From Lentzea albidocapillata (lineage in GTDB: Bacteria > Actinomycetota > Actinomycetes > Mycobacteriales > Pseudonocardiaceae): 60,890 bases of DNA. The position numbers were made by a program, and so were the translations under genes. Where the stretch lies: the NCBI RefSeq assembly GCF_000719115.1, contig NZ_JOEA01000037.1, positions 1-60,890 of the forward strand. Direction: 5' to 3'. The notes beneath the pieces were generated by a model. It was not told the origin of the DNA and did not search any database. It was given only the letters and a program-made list of their open reading frames with translations. Below, piece by piece: positions 28,541-38,600 of the stretch. The stretch's first letter is position 1; every line of letters starts with the position of its first letter.

Positions 28541-28912
28541 ATGACGGACGGCACCTTCGAAGCGTTTCGGAAGGCCGAGGCGTTGATGGCACAGCGCAGG
28601 CCGCTCGACGCGCTGCGCGAACTGCGGCAGGTGCTGGACGAGGCCGGCGAGGCGCCGTCCGTGCAGTTGCTCGCAGGCCGGGCCTATCTCGGGTCCGCGC
28701 AGCTCAACCGGGCCGAAGAGGCGTTCCGGAAGGTGCTCGACCTCGATCCGAGCGATCACTACGCGCGGTTCGCGCTCGGCAGGACGCTGCAACGGCAGAA
28801 CCGTCTCACCGAGGCGCTCGCGCAGCTCCGGATGGCCGTGGCGATGAACCCGTCACCGGAGTACCAGGAAGCGCTCGGCGAGGTCAAAGCCCGGCTGGCC
28901 CTGGGGAACTGA
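28541..28912 (+). CDS. Tetratricopeptide-repeat protein
   Basis: This 123-residue helical protein has TPR units: ALMAQRRPLDALRELRQVLD, LGSAQLNRAEEAFRKVLDLD and LGRTLQRQNRLTEALAQLRM. It is soluble and presumably a protein-interaction module. It sits 10 bp after the exporter gene and may be read through from it; partners are unknown. Confidence 0.8.
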   Translation: MTDGTFEAFRKAEALMAQRRPLDALRELRQVLDEAGEAPSVQLLAGRAYLGSAQLNRAEEAFRKVLDLDPSDHYARFALGRTLQRQNRLTEALAQLRMAVAMNPSPEYQEALGEVKARLALGN

Positions 28913-28961
28913 TCACGCTGCACCCCGTCGCCACTGGCGCGGAGCACGTAGCCTGGGTCCC

Positions 28962-29780
28962 GTGGTCCCGCCGCCCGCAGTCCAGGAACCCGCCCGCCGC
29001 AACCGCTCCGGCAACATCTTCGGCCGCATCGTCCTGGTGCTGCTGCTGATAGTCGTGGTCGCCGCAGGTGCCTGGGGCCTGGGCGCTCTGAACCGCAGGG
29101 ACGCGGCTCCCTTGAGCCCACCCCCGTTCCCCGTCCCGATCCAGCTGGTCGAACCGGGCGCAGCCGCCCCGGGCAGCGCCGCCTCCCCGGGCACCACGGC
29201 AACCGCCGACCCGCTGGCCGAATGGGCGACGCGAGTGTCCTCGAAGACCGACATCCCAGCCCGGGCCCTGCACGCCTACGCGCAGGCAGACCTGGCGATG
29301 CAACGAGAGGCCCCGGCCTGCCGCATCAGCTGGGCGACCCTGGCCGGCATCGGCAGGATCGAGTCGCACCACGGCAACATCAACGGCGCCCGCCTGCAGG
29401 AGAACGGCCTACCGTCCCGCCCGATCATCGGCATCCCCCTGGACGGCGGCCCAGGCGTCAAAGCAATCAAGGACACCGACGGCGGCCGCCTGGACGGCGA
29501 CATCACCTGGGACCGCGCGGTGGGCCCGATGCAGTTCATCCCAGGCACCTGGAACCGCTGGGCGAAACGAGCGGCAGGCGACGGCCTCCCAGCCGACCCG
29601 CAGAACATCGACGACGCCGCCCTGACAGCAGCCCGCTACCTCTGCGGAGGCGGCGCACGAGACCTGGGCACCGGCCAGGGCTGGTGGGCGGCAGTGCTCG
29701 CGTACAACAACTCCGTGGAGTACGGCCAAAACGTGTTCAGCGGAGCTGACGCCTACGCACGGGCAAGCATCCCGCAGTAA
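28962..29780 (+). CDS. Lytic transglycosylase, membrane anchored (LpqU-like)
   Basis: The protein has 272 residues from GTG 28962. One membrane helix (about 22-43) is followed by a Pro/Ala-rich linker and a transglycosylase domain with catalytic Glu134 in GIGRIESHH, then DTDGGRLDGDITWDRAVGPM and YLCGGG. It is a paralogue of the domain at 17.6-18.5 kb but ends at the domain, without the Thr-rich tail. It cleaves peptidoglycan between MurNAc and GlcNAc. In M. tuberculosis the corresponding gene, lpqU (Rv1022), lies between mazG and eno, as here if the inserted genes are ignored. Confidence 0.9.
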   Translation: MVPPPAVQEPARRNRSGNIFGRIVLVLLLIVVVAAGAWGLGALNRRDAAPLSPPPFPVPIQLVEPGAAAPGSAASPGTTATADPLAEWATRVSSKTDIPARALHAYAQADLAMQREAPACRISWATLAGIGRIESHHGNINGARLQENGLPSRPIIGIPLDGGPGVKAIKDTDGGRLDGDITWDRAVGPMQFIPGTWNRWAKRAAGDGLPADPQNIDDAALTAARYLCGGGARDLGTGQGWWAAVLAYNNSVEYGQNVFSGADAYARASIPQ

Positions 29781-29797
29781 CGCGCCAAACACGCTGA

Positions 29798-29826
29798 GGC
29801 AGGGGCCCTTCGCTCAGATCCCTGCC
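29798..29826. terminator. Bidirectional hairpin between convergent genes
   Basis: GGCAGGG (29798-29804) pairs with CCCTGCC (29820-29826). It lies at the 3' ends of the convergent transglycosylase and hypothetical genes, overlapping the last codons of the latter. Confidence 0.5.
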
Positions 29827-30485
29827 AAAGACGCGGAGAACGACACCTCAACCGAAACGTCGGCCTCGTCAGAAGGGGGCAACGACCGCTCGACAGGAGG
29901 CTCGGTCCGATCGCACGGAGGCTCAACCGGCGAGGTGACCGGCGGGGTGACAACAGGCGACACCGGATCCTCCGCCCGAGGCGTAGACGAAGGCGGAGCC
30001 TCGACCGGCGGCACAGAACCAGGCGCCTCAGCAGGAGGAGCAGGCTCCACACTGGACACAACCACAGAACTGGTGACCACCGGCGAAGCCGATGTCGGAA
30101 CCGGCTCTTCCTCCCCAGACTCAACGGGCTCGCCAGGCTCATTCCGCCCGACACCAACAGGTTTCGCCGAACTAACCCGAACAGTCTCGGTGATAGTGGA
30201 CCCAACCACCCGAGTCTGCGTAGCAGTACGAGCAGCCCGAACCTCCCGAGCCGCCCCCTCCACCACCACGGTCTCGGTAACGGTGGCCAACGAAACCCCA
30301 GCCTCAAAGGGCTCGGTCCACCACTGGGAAGTAGGCCGGGAGGGCGGAGGCGCAGCCAACGGCGCCTCCGAAGGCGACCCCGTCAGCGCGATCAACACGA
30401 ACATGCCGCCCAGCGCCAGGAACGGCACGACGACCACGGCCCCGAAGCATCCACGGCCACTGCGCGGCTCTTCACGGTGACTCAT
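29814..30485 (-). CDS. Hypothetical single-pass membrane protein, Thr/Val/Pro-rich exterior
   Basis: From ATG 30485 the protein has 223 residues; an extended frame to 30554 would read through the upstream palindrome and is less likely. A short basic N-terminus (HREEPRSGRG) precedes a membrane helix (about 13-34). The exterior part has TxTVxxT-like stretches (TVTETVVVEG, TITETVRVSS) and Pro/Glu/Ser-rich spacing. No enzyme domain is recognised. It could be a wall-spanning protein; the upstream palindrome suggests specific regulation. Confidence 0.6.
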   Translation of the reverse strand: MSHREEPRSGRGCFGAVVVVPFLALGGMFVLIALTGSPSEAPLAAPPPSRPTSQWWTEPFEAGVSLATVTETVVVEGAAREVRAARTATQTRVVGSTITETVRVSSAKPVGVGRNEPGEPVESGEEEPVPTSASPVVTSSVVVSSVEPAPPAEAPGSVPPVEAPPSSTPRAEDPVSPVVTPPVTSPVEPPCDRTEPPVERSLPPSDEADVSVEVSFSASLAGI

Positions 30486-30501
30486 CTCCAGCACACCCCC
30501 G

Positions 30502-30558
30502 AACTGTGAGAACTGTTCCATCTGGTTGATCGTCCACATGGAACAGTCCGTCACAGTT
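30502..30558. promoter_or_regulatory. Large inverted repeat of ACTGT boxes
   Basis: Arms 30502-30521 and 30538-30558 match at 18 positions, differing only in 2 versus 3 central bases, with a 16-nt spacer. Each arm contains two ACTGT units about 9-10 nt apart, giving four boxes arranged as two direct repeats facing two inverted ones. It lies 16 nt upstream of the start at 30485 and 23 nt downstream of the tricorn gene stop. It could be an operator, or a terminator for tricorn protease. Confidence 0.6.
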
Positions 30559-30580
30559 CTTTAGTCACACGATGGGGTGT

Positions 30581-33500
30581 TCATGCCAGCGGCGGCAACT
30601 CCGGAGCGTGAGCGGCAGGCGAGGACGACAGGGTTTCCAGGGCCAGCGAGACGGCCTTCTCCAGCTGCGGGTCGCGTCCGGACACCCGGTCGGCAGGCGT
30701 CATGACCACCTCGATGTCGGGGTCGACGCCGTAGTTCTCCACCGCCCACCCGTGTCCCTTGAAGTAGGACGCGTACCTCGGTTGGGTGACCAGCGTGCCG
30801 TCGACCAGCGTGTACATCATGTCGATGCCGATGACGCCGCCCCAGGTGCGCATCCCGACCACGGGTCCGATCCCGAGTTCCTTGATGGCCACGTTGACGA
30901 TGTCGCCGTCGGAACCGGCGTACTCGTCGGCCACCGCCACGACAGGTCCGCGTGGCGCGTCCTGCGGGTAGGACTCGGACGCCGTGTACCCGCGGGCGAC
31001 CGACCAGCCGATGACCTTGCGGCCGAGCTTCTCGATCACCAGCTGCGAGGTGTGCCCGCCGCCGTTCTCGCGGACGTCCAGCACCAGGGCCTCGCGAGTC
31101 AGCTCGACGCGCAGGTCGCGGTGCAGCTGCGCCCAGCCGGCGCCCATCATGTCCGGAACGTGCAGGTAGCCCACGCGGCCACCGGACTGCGCGTGCGTGA
31201 ACGCACGGCGGTCGGCGACCCAGTCGTGGTACCGCAGAGGCTCCTCATCGGCCAGTGGCACCACCACGACCCGACGCAGTTCGCCACCACCACCGGGCCG
31301 CACGGTCAGCTCGACGGGCTTGCCGGCAGTTCCGACCAGCAACGGGCCCGGGCCGGCCAAACCGACCGGACGACCGTCGACGGCCACAAGCGCATCCCCC
31401 GCGCGCACGGCCACACCAGGCGCGCACAACGGCGAACGGGCGTGCGGGTCGGACGTCTCGCCCGGAATCACGCGCTCGACGATCCAGTCCGAACCGGAGC
31501 GGACCAGGTCGGCGCCCAGCAGCCCCTGACGACGGGACGCGGGCACGTTCGGCGCCGAACTCCAGACGTAGGCGTGTGAGGTGCCCAGCTCGCCCTGCAC
31601 CTCCCACAGCAGGTCGACCAGGTCGTCGTGGCTGCCCACCTCGGCCACCAGCGGCCGGTAGCGGTCGAGTTCGCCCTGCCAGTCGACGCCGCCCATGTCG
31701 GTGCGCCAGAAGTTGTCGCGCATGAGACGCCCGTTCTCGGCGTACATCTGCGCCCACTCCAGCGCGGGGTCGACGACGACCCGCACGCGGGAGAGGTCGA
31801 TCTCCACGTAGTCGGCCGAGTCCTCGTCGGCCTTGCTGTCGGTCGGCACGACCCGCAGGTCGCCGCGGTCCTCGACGAGCATCCGCTTGCCGTCGCCGGA
31901 CACCGCAAACGCTTCCGCGCTGTCCGCCAGGCACTCGGTCTTCCGCTTGCCGAAGTCGTAGCGCTCCAGAGCGGTGCGCGGCGGGCGCGCGTCCGGCGAG
32001 GCCAGGTTGTCGCCCAGCACCCCGAGCAACGGCCGCCGCAGCCACAGCAGACCGCCACGAGCCGCCTTCAGGGACACGTAGTCGGCGGCCGCGACGGGCA
32101 CCGGCACGACGCGGTCGGCGAGGCCTTCGAGGTCGACCTTCGTCACCGGGGCCTTGTCGTCGTCGTCCTCGGAGTCCTTGTCCTCGTCACCGACCGGGCG
32201 CCCGCCGTGCATCGGGGCGAACGGCGACGGCGTGGTGGCGGCCAGCGGCACGAGGTGCGGACGGCAACCGGTCGGGAACGACAGGTCGAACACGTGCGCG
32301 TCGTAGATCGGGTCGAACGTCCGGATGGACAGGAACGCCAGGTACTTGCCGTCCTCGGTGAAGGTCGGCGCGAAGTCGGCGAACCGCAGCGGCGTCACGT
32401 CCACAACGGACAGATCCGCCGCGTTCGCCATCTTGATGTGCCGCAACGGAGTCGGGCCGGGATGCGACCAAGCCAGCCAGGCGGAATCGGGCGAGAAAGC
32501 GAGATGTGTGACGTGTGCGTTCGCCCCGCGGACGACCTCGCGCACCTCACCGGAAGTGATGTCCACCAACAACAACCGGCCGTCGTGCGTGGCAACGGCG
32601 ACCCGCGAACCGTCCGGTGCGGCAGCCAAGGACATGACTCGACCGAGAGCGCCGGAAGCGATGCGACGAGCGGTGTTGCCCGGCTCGACGCCGCCGACGG
32701 GCGCGATCTCCAGCGCCTCCTCGCCCTCGACGTCGGTCACCCACACCACGTGACCGGTCTCGCCGAGCACCTTCGGCAGCCGCGCCCGGACGTCGGAACG
32801 GTCGGCCAGCACCCGGACCGGGCCGTCTCGATGCGTCACCCAGTGCACGGAGCCGCGGACCTCGACGGCCGACGCGCGGCCGGTGTGGTCGACGCTGAAC
32901 GACTCGACGTTGCCGGAAGCCTTGACGTGACGGGGTTGCAGGCCGGTGCGCGGGCCGCCGAGCTTGATGTCGAGCTTGCGCAGGTCCTCCAGGCCGTCGA
33001 GCAGCCACAGTTCCCCGGCCTGGTGGAAGATCACCCGTGAGCCGTCGGTGGAGGCGTTGCGCGCGTAGAACTCGCCCTCCGAGTGGCGGCGCAGGCCGGT
33101 GCCGTCCGGCAGCACCGAGTACAGGCTGCCGACGCCCTCGTGGTCGGAGAGGAACACGATCCGCCCGTCGACCCACATCGGGTTCGACAGTGGCGACTTC
33201 AGCTCGGACAGGATCCGGGTGAAGTCACCGGAGCCGTCGGCGTCGACCCACAGCTTGCCCGCCGTGCCGCCGCGGTACCGCTTCCACCACGCCGGTTCCT
33301 GCATGTAGCTGGACGACGTGACGACCTGACCGTCCGGGCCGAAGGAGACGTCGTTGACCCACCCGTACGGCAGCACCTCGGCCGGCCTGCCGTCCAGCGC
33401 GACGGCATGCGCCTGCTTGCGATGCCTCGACATCTGGCCTGTGGTCGACACGGCGAGCACTCGCCCGTCCGGCGTCCACCCGGACACGGCCGTCCGGGCC

Positions 33501-33751
33501 ACGCCCCAGTGCGTCAACCGGCGTGCCGGGCCACCGTCCACAGGCGCCACGCGCACTTCCGGAGCGCCGTCGATCACGCTGGCCCACGCGAGATGCGTGC
33601 CGTCAGGCGAAAAACGGGGTGTCCGGGCCGGGACCTGATCAGCGGACGCGCGCCAGGCCCTTCCTCCGTCGACGGGCGCGAGCCACACGTCGTCCTCGGC
33701 CACGAAGGTCACCAAGTCACCGCGCAGGTGCGGATACCGCAGGTAAGTCAC
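30581..33751 (-). CDS. Tricorn protease homologue (S41 family)
   Basis: The protein has 1056 residues, the full family length. The N-terminal propellers show WD-like blades (RTPRFSPDGTHLAWASVIDG, SGWTPDGRVLAVSTTGQ). A second propeller half with an acidic insert (DEDKDSEDDDDK), a PDZ domain (about 760-850) and the S41 core follow. The core holds RENGGGHTSQLVIEKL and the nucleophile in EYAGSDGDIV (about Ser947). Tricorn trims peptides released by the proteasome, which actinomycetes have. The aminopeptidase partners are not in this window. Confidence 0.93.
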   Translation of the reverse strand: MTYLRYPHLRGDLVTFVAEDDVWLAPVDGGRAWRASADQVPARTPRFSPDGTHLAWASVIDGAPEVRVAPVDGGPARRLTHWGVARTAVSGWTPDGRVLAVSTTGQMSRHRKQAHAVALDGRPAEVLPYGWVNDVSFGPDGQVVTSSSYMQEPAWWKRYRGGTAGKLWVDADGSGDFTRILSELKSPLSNPMWVDGRIVFLSDHEGVGSLYSVLPDGTGLRRHSEGEFYARNASTDGSRVIFHQAGELWLLDGLEDLRKLDIKLGGPRTGLQPRHVKASGNVESFSVDHTGRASAVEVRGSVHWVTHRDGPVRVLADRSDVRARLPKVLGETGHVVWVTDVEGEEALEIAPVGGVEPGNTARRIASGALGRVMSLAAAPDGSRVAVATHDGRLLLVDITSGEVREVVRGANAHVTHLAFSPDSAWLAWSHPGPTPLRHIKMANAADLSVVDVTPLRFADFAPTFTEDGKYLAFLSIRTFDPIYDAHVFDLSFPTGCRPHLVPLAATTPSPFAPMHGGRPVGDEDKDSEDDDDKAPVTKVDLEGLADRVVPVPVAAADYVSLKAARGGLLWLRRPLLGVLGDNLASPDARPPRTALERYDFGKRKTECLADSAEAFAVSGDGKRMLVEDRGDLRVVPTDSKADEDSADYVEIDLSRVRVVVDPALEWAQMYAENGRLMRDNFWRTDMGGVDWQGELDRYRPLVAEVGSHDDLVDLLWEVQGELGTSHAYVWSSAPNVPASRRQGLLGADLVRSGSDWIVERVIPGETSDPHARSPLCAPGVAVRAGDALVAVDGRPVGLAGPGPLLVGTAGKPVELTVRPGGGGELRRVVVVPLADEEPLRYHDWVADRRAFTHAQSGGRVGYLHVPDMMGAGWAQLHRDLRVELTREALVLDVRENGGGHTSQLVIEKLGRKVIGWSVARGYTASESYPQDAPRGPVVAVADEYAGSDGDIVNVAIKELGIGPVVGMRTWGGVIGIDMMYTLVDGTLVTQPRYASYFKGHGWAVENYGVDPDIEVVMTPADRVSGRDPQLEKAVSLALETLSSSPAAHAPELPPLA

Positions 33752-33780
33752 GAGATCGACGTTAGCCCACGCTCACCGTT

Positions 33781-34701
33781 TCAGGAGGGCAAAAAACGCC
33801 GCCAGTCCTCAGCCGCAAGAGAATCAAGACCTTCGGCCCGCGCCTTGGCCTCCGCCTCGCGCACGTTCGCGGCGAAACGGCGGCAGACCTGGCGCAGTTC
33901 CGTCTCCGGGTCCTCGCCCGCGAGCTTGGCCAGCGCGGTCAGGGCGAACAACGTCGTGCCCGTGTCGTCGCCCTCCGGCAGCAGGTCGACGGGGAAGCCC
34001 GCGCGTTTGGTCCGCTGCACCAGCTTCGCGGCCAGCGCGACGGCCGGCTGACCCAGCGCGACACCGTCCACACTGGACTCGCGTTGCTTCTCGGCCTGCT
34101 TGAGCTCCTCCCAGCGGTGCTGCTGCGAGGTGGCGTCGTGCACGGCCGGATCGTTGCCCTCGAAGACGTGCGGGTGCCGGCCGACGAGCTTCGCGACCAG
34201 TTCGGACGCGACGGCGTCGATGTCGAACGGGTCCTCGGCTGCCTCGGCCGCGACCCGCGCGTGGAACAGCACCTGCAGGAGCACGTCGCCGAGCTCCTCG
34301 CGCATCGCCGCGCGGTCGCCGTCCTCGATCGCCTCCAGCAGCTCGAAGGTCTCCTCCACGAGGTACTGACGCAACGAGTCGTGCGTTTGCTCGGCGTCCC
34401 ACGGACATCCGCCCGGCGAGCGCAGCCGGTGCATGACAGCGGCCGCGTCGAGCAGCCCCGCACCCAGCGGCTCCGGCGTCGTGATCACGTGAGCGTCCGG
34501 GTAGGCGTCAGCCGAGGTCGCGATCACCACCGCGCCGGCCTCGACGACGGCGGGCGCGGGCCCGTCGACGCCCAGCGCGGACCAGAACTCCAGGGGCACG
34601 CCCTCGCCCGCGTAGACGGCCTCGGCCGTGCGCAACGCAGGCAGGGCGGCGGCGGGCAGCACGGCGCCGAGCCGCTCGCTCAGGACGACGACGGTGATCA
34701 A
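33781..34701 (-). CDS. mazG: Nucleoside triphosphate pyrophosphohydrolase MazG
   Basis: The protein has 306 residues from TTG 34701, which overlaps the lipoprotein gene stop as TTGA. After an N-terminal extension of about 95 residues the MazG domain has CPWDAEQTHDSLRQYLVEET and FELLEAIEDGD...EELGDVLLQVLFHA, with the acidic EExxE and ExxD metal ligands. It removes aberrant or oxidised dNTPs. The mfd-lipoprotein-mazG order is common in actinobacteria. Confidence 0.92.
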   Translation of the reverse strand: MITVVVLSERLGAVLPAAALPALRTAEAVYAGEGVPLEFWSALGVDGPAPAVVEAGAVVIATSADAYPDAHVITTPEPLGAGLLDAAAVMHRLRSPGGCPWDAEQTHDSLRQYLVEETFELLEAIEDGDRAAMREELGDVLLQVLFHARVAAEAAEDPFDIDAVASELVAKLVGRHPHVFEGNDPAVHDATSQQHRWEELKQAEKQRESSVDGVALGQPAVALAAKLVQRTKRAGFPVDLLPEGDDTGTTLFALTALAKLAGEDPETELRQVCRRFAANVREAEAKARAEGLDSLAAEDWRRFLPS

Positions 34702-35639
34702 GACTTGTTCTTGGCCTCGGTCACGCCGACGAAACCGGCCCTCTCACCGGCGTTGCCGACGACCTGCGCGTTGGTCGGGTCCCACACGCCGTAACGGGGG
34801 TTGACCTCGATCTTCAGGTCCGCGGTCAGGAACTGCGCGATCCGCAGGCCGAACGCCGCGAGCAGCTGCGGGTCGATGCGCTCGATCAGGTCCTCCTCGC
34901 CCGGCGTGGGCGAGACCTTGTTGCGCTCCTTGACCAGCGCGACCATCCAGCTGGACTGCTGCTCGTCGGCCGGGAAGGCGACGACGGTGCCGGGCTTCAC
35001 GCCCCACAGCATCGTGTGGACCAGCGACGGGTTCTCGGTGACGCGGACCCGCTGGTTCGTCGCGGACGCCTGCTGGCCGCCGGTGGTGCGCGGGGCCTCC
35101 TGCACGAACCTCGACATCTTCGAGGGGTCGGCCGTGACCTCCGCCGCCTTCTCCTTGGCTTCCTTGGGGTCCTGGACCTGGAAGAAGTCGATCACGATCT
35201 CGAGCGTGGAGAGGTTGCGGCGGGCGAGCTCACCCATCACCAGCACGTCGCGCTGACGGCGGTGGATCGTGGTCTCGTCCTGCTCGCTCTGCTTGGCGGC
35301 GGCCTCGGCGCCACCCTTCTCCTTGATCGCGTCGTACACCTTGTTCTCGTCGACCGTGATGTTCTCGCGCTGCGCCGCGGTGGCCGCGAGCCGGTGGCTG
35401 ATCTCGTCGGCCAGCACCAGCTTCGAGACCTGGTCGAGCTTGCCCTGGTCCTGCATCTGCTGGGCCGCGGGCTCCTTTTTGAGCACCTTCACGGTGCGGT
35501 CCTGGACGGTCTGCAGGCCGATCGCCTGGTCACCGACGATCGCGGCCGAACTGGCCTTCGCGGGCCCGGTCGCGCATCCGGTGGCGAAGAGCGCCACAGC
35601 CACACCGACCAGCGAGAAACGCTTCAGAACAGTGCTCAC
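34698..35639 (-). CDS. SurA N-terminal domain lipoprotein (PpiC/SurA-like)
   Basis: The protein has 313 residues. The signal peptide MSTVLKRFSLVGVAVALFAT leads to the lipobox ATGC (Cys22). The following helical region (DRTVKVLKKEPAAQQM, DQVSKLVLADEISHRL) resembles the SurA chaperone N-domain. A complete parvulin domain is not obvious. It probably assists folding of exported proteins. It is 14 bp after mfd and overlaps mazG, forming a three-gene operon. Confidence 0.82.
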   Translation of the reverse strand: MSTVLKRFSLVGVAVALFATGCATGPAKASSAAIVGDQAIGLQTVQDRTVKVLKKEPAAQQMQDQGKLDQVSKLVLADEISHRLAATAAQRENITVDENKVYDAIKEKGGAEAAAKQSEQDETTIHRRQRDVLVMGELARRNLSTLEIVIDFFQVQDPKEAKEKAAEVTADPSKMSRFVQEAPRTTGGQQASATNQRVRVTENPSLVHTMLWGVKPGTVVAFPADEQQSSWMVALVKERNKVSPTPGEEDLIERIDPQLLAAFGLRIAQFLTADLKIEVNPRYGVWDPTNAQVVGNAGERAGFVGVTEAKNKS

Positions 35640-35653
35640 GAGGATCTACCCTC

Positions 35654-38600
35654 TCACGCCTTGGTGACTCCGGTCACGGGAGTCCCCGCGAGTGAGTCGA
35701 GGAACGCACCGCACCAGTTCAACAGCTCCTGATCGCGCAGCTGAGGTGCACCCATCCGGCCGCCGGCCGCTCCCTCCGTCGGCCTAGGCAGGGTGACCGT
35801 GCCCATGGCCTGCTTGTAGACGGCCTTCGGGAACAGGCGCCGCAACCGGACCAGCTGCGAGTCGAGCAGGTCGAGCTTCGCGAACCGCAGGTTCTGGCCC
35901 ATCGCGATCACCTCGGTGACCCCGTGACGGCGGCAGGCGTGCCGCAGGCGGGCCACGCCGAGCAGGCGTTCGACGGGCTCCGGCGGCGTGCCGTAGCGGT
36001 CCTTGAGCTCGTCCCAGACGGACGTCAGCGCGGCCTCGTCGGAGGCGGCCGCGATCTTGCGGTACGCCTCCAGCCGCAGCCGCTCGCCCGGCACGTACTC
36101 GTGCGGGATGTGCGCGTCGACCGGGAGGTCCACGCGGACCTCGGCAAGATCCTCCTCGACCTCGCCGCCGTCCGCGCCGGCGTGCTTGCGGAACGCCTCG
36201 ACGGCCTCGCCGACCAGCCGGATGTACAGGTCGAAGCCGACGCCCGCGATGTGTCCGGACTGCTCGGCGCCGAGGATGTTGCCGGCGCCGCGGATCTCCA
36301 GGTCCTTCATCGCGACGGCCATGCCGGCGCCGAGCTCGGTGTTCTGCGCGATCGTCGCGAGCCGGTCGTGGGCGTGCTCGGTGAGCGGGGTCTCCGGCGG
36401 GTACAGGAAGTACGAGTACCCGCGCTCGCGACCACGGCCGACGCGGCCACGCAGCTGGTGCAGCTGGGCCAGGCCGAGCAGGTCGCCGCGCTCGACGATC
36501 AGCGTGTTCGCGTTGGAGATGTCCAGGCCCGTCTCGACGATCGTGGTGCAGACCAGCACGTCGTACTCACGTTCCCAGAACCCCTGGATGAGGTGTTCGA
36601 GCTTGTCCTCGTTCATCTGGCCGTGCCCGGTGACGACCCGGGCCTCCGGCACCAGCTCGCGGATGCGCTTCGCGGCCTTCTCGATCGTCGAAACCCTGTT
36701 GTGCACGTAGAAGACCTGGCCGTCACGCATCAGCTCGCGGCGGATCGCCGCGCCGACCTGCTTGTCGTCGTACGCGCCGACGTAGGTGAGGATCGGGTGC
36801 CGTTCCTCGGGCGGGGTCAGGATCGTGGACATCTCGCGGATGCCGGCGAGCGACATCTCCAGCGTGCGCGGGATCGGCGTCGCGGACATCGTCAGCACGT
36901 CGACGTGCGTGCGCAGGGCCTTGATGTGTTCCTTGTGCTCCACACCGAACCGCTGCTCCTCGTCGACGATCACGAGGCCCAGATCCTTGTACCGCACGTT
37001 CTTCTGCAGCAACCGGTGCGTGCCGATCACGATGTCGACCTCGCCGTCCGCCATCCCCGCGATGGTCTGCGCGGACTCCTGCGGGTCGGTGAAACGGCTC
37101 AGTCCCCTGACGTTCACCGGGAACTGGCGCATGCGCTCGGCGAACGTGTTGAGGTGCTGCTGGGCGAGCAGCGTCGTCGGCACCAGCACGACGACCTGCT
37201 TGCCGTCCTGCACCGCCTTGAACGCCGCGCGGACCGCGATCTCCGTCTTGCCGTAGCCGACGTCACCGCAGATGACGCGGTCCATCGGCACGGAACGTTC
37301 CATGTCGGCCTTGACCTCGTCGATCGCGGCCATCTGGTCCTGCGTCTCGGTGAACGCGAACGCGTCCTCCAGCTCGCGCTGCCAGGGCGTGTCGCTCGCG
37401 AAGGCGTGGCCGGGGGCGCTCTGCCGGGCCGCGTAGAGCTGCACCAGCTCGGCCGCGATCTGCTTGACCGCCTTGCGCGCCTTGGACTTCGTGTTCTTCC
37501 AGTCGCTGCCGCCGAGCTTGTTCAACGTCGGCAGCTCACCGCCGACGTACCGGCTGACCTCGTCGAGCTGGTCGGTCGGCACGAACAGCCGGTCGCCGGG
37601 CTGGCCGCGCTTGCCGCTCGCGTACTCGAGGACCAGGTACTCGCGGGTGGCTCCGGCGACCGTCCGCTGGACCATCTCCACGTACTTGCCGATGCCGTGC
37701 TGCTCGTGCACCACGTAGTCGCCGGCCCTGAGCGCGAGCGGGTCGACCGCGTTGCGCCGCTTGGACGGCATCTTGCGCATGTCCTTCGTGGACGTGCCAC
37801 CGCGACCACCCGTCAGGTCGGTCTCGGTGAGCACCACCAGCGCGAGGTCCGGCAGCACGAACCCGTCTTCGAGCGAGCCGCGCACGACCGTGACGGTGCC
37901 CGCTTTCGGTGCCCCGTCGAGGGATTCGACGCAGACGGCCGGGACTTCGGCTTCCTTCAGCCGTTCGACGGCACGCTGCGCGGTACCGGCGCCGGGCACG
38001 ACCAGCACGGCCGCACCACCCGTCGCCGTGTGCGCCTTCAGGTCCGCGAACGCCCGTTCGACGTCGCCCTGGTAGGCCTCGACCGGCTTGACGTCGAGGT
38101 GCACGACGTCCTTGGCGTCGGTGGTGAGCTGGCTGAGCGTCCACCAGGGACGGTCGTTCGCCTTGGCGTGCTCGGAGATCTCGCCGATGCCCTGGTACCC
38201 GCTGCGGCCGAGGTCGATCGGCGCCTTGCCACCCGAGGCGGCCGCCATCCAGGACGCCTCGAGGAACTCCTGCCCGGTGCGCACCAGGTCGGCCGCGCGG
38301 GCCCGGATCTTCTCCGGGTCGTTGAGCAGGACGTGCGTGCCCTTCTCGACCACGTCCGTGAGCAGCTGCAACTCGCCGGGGCACAACGCCGGGATGAGCG
38401 CCTCCATGCCCTCGACCGCGATGCCGCCGGAGATCTTCTCCAGCATCTCCGCGAGGTGCGCGTCGGACCGGTGCTCCTCGGCCAGCTCCGCCGCGCGGTG
38501 CCGGACGTCGTCGGTCAGCAGCAGCTCACGGCACGGCGGCGCGACGAAGCCGGTGACCTCCTCGGGCAGCGACCGCTGGTCCTGCACCGAGAACGGCCGG

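Noticed and set aside
30486..30554. Upstream start for the hypothetical membrane protein
   Set aside because: It would translate the ACTGT palindrome; ATG 30485 directly before the basic segment and membrane helix is more likely.
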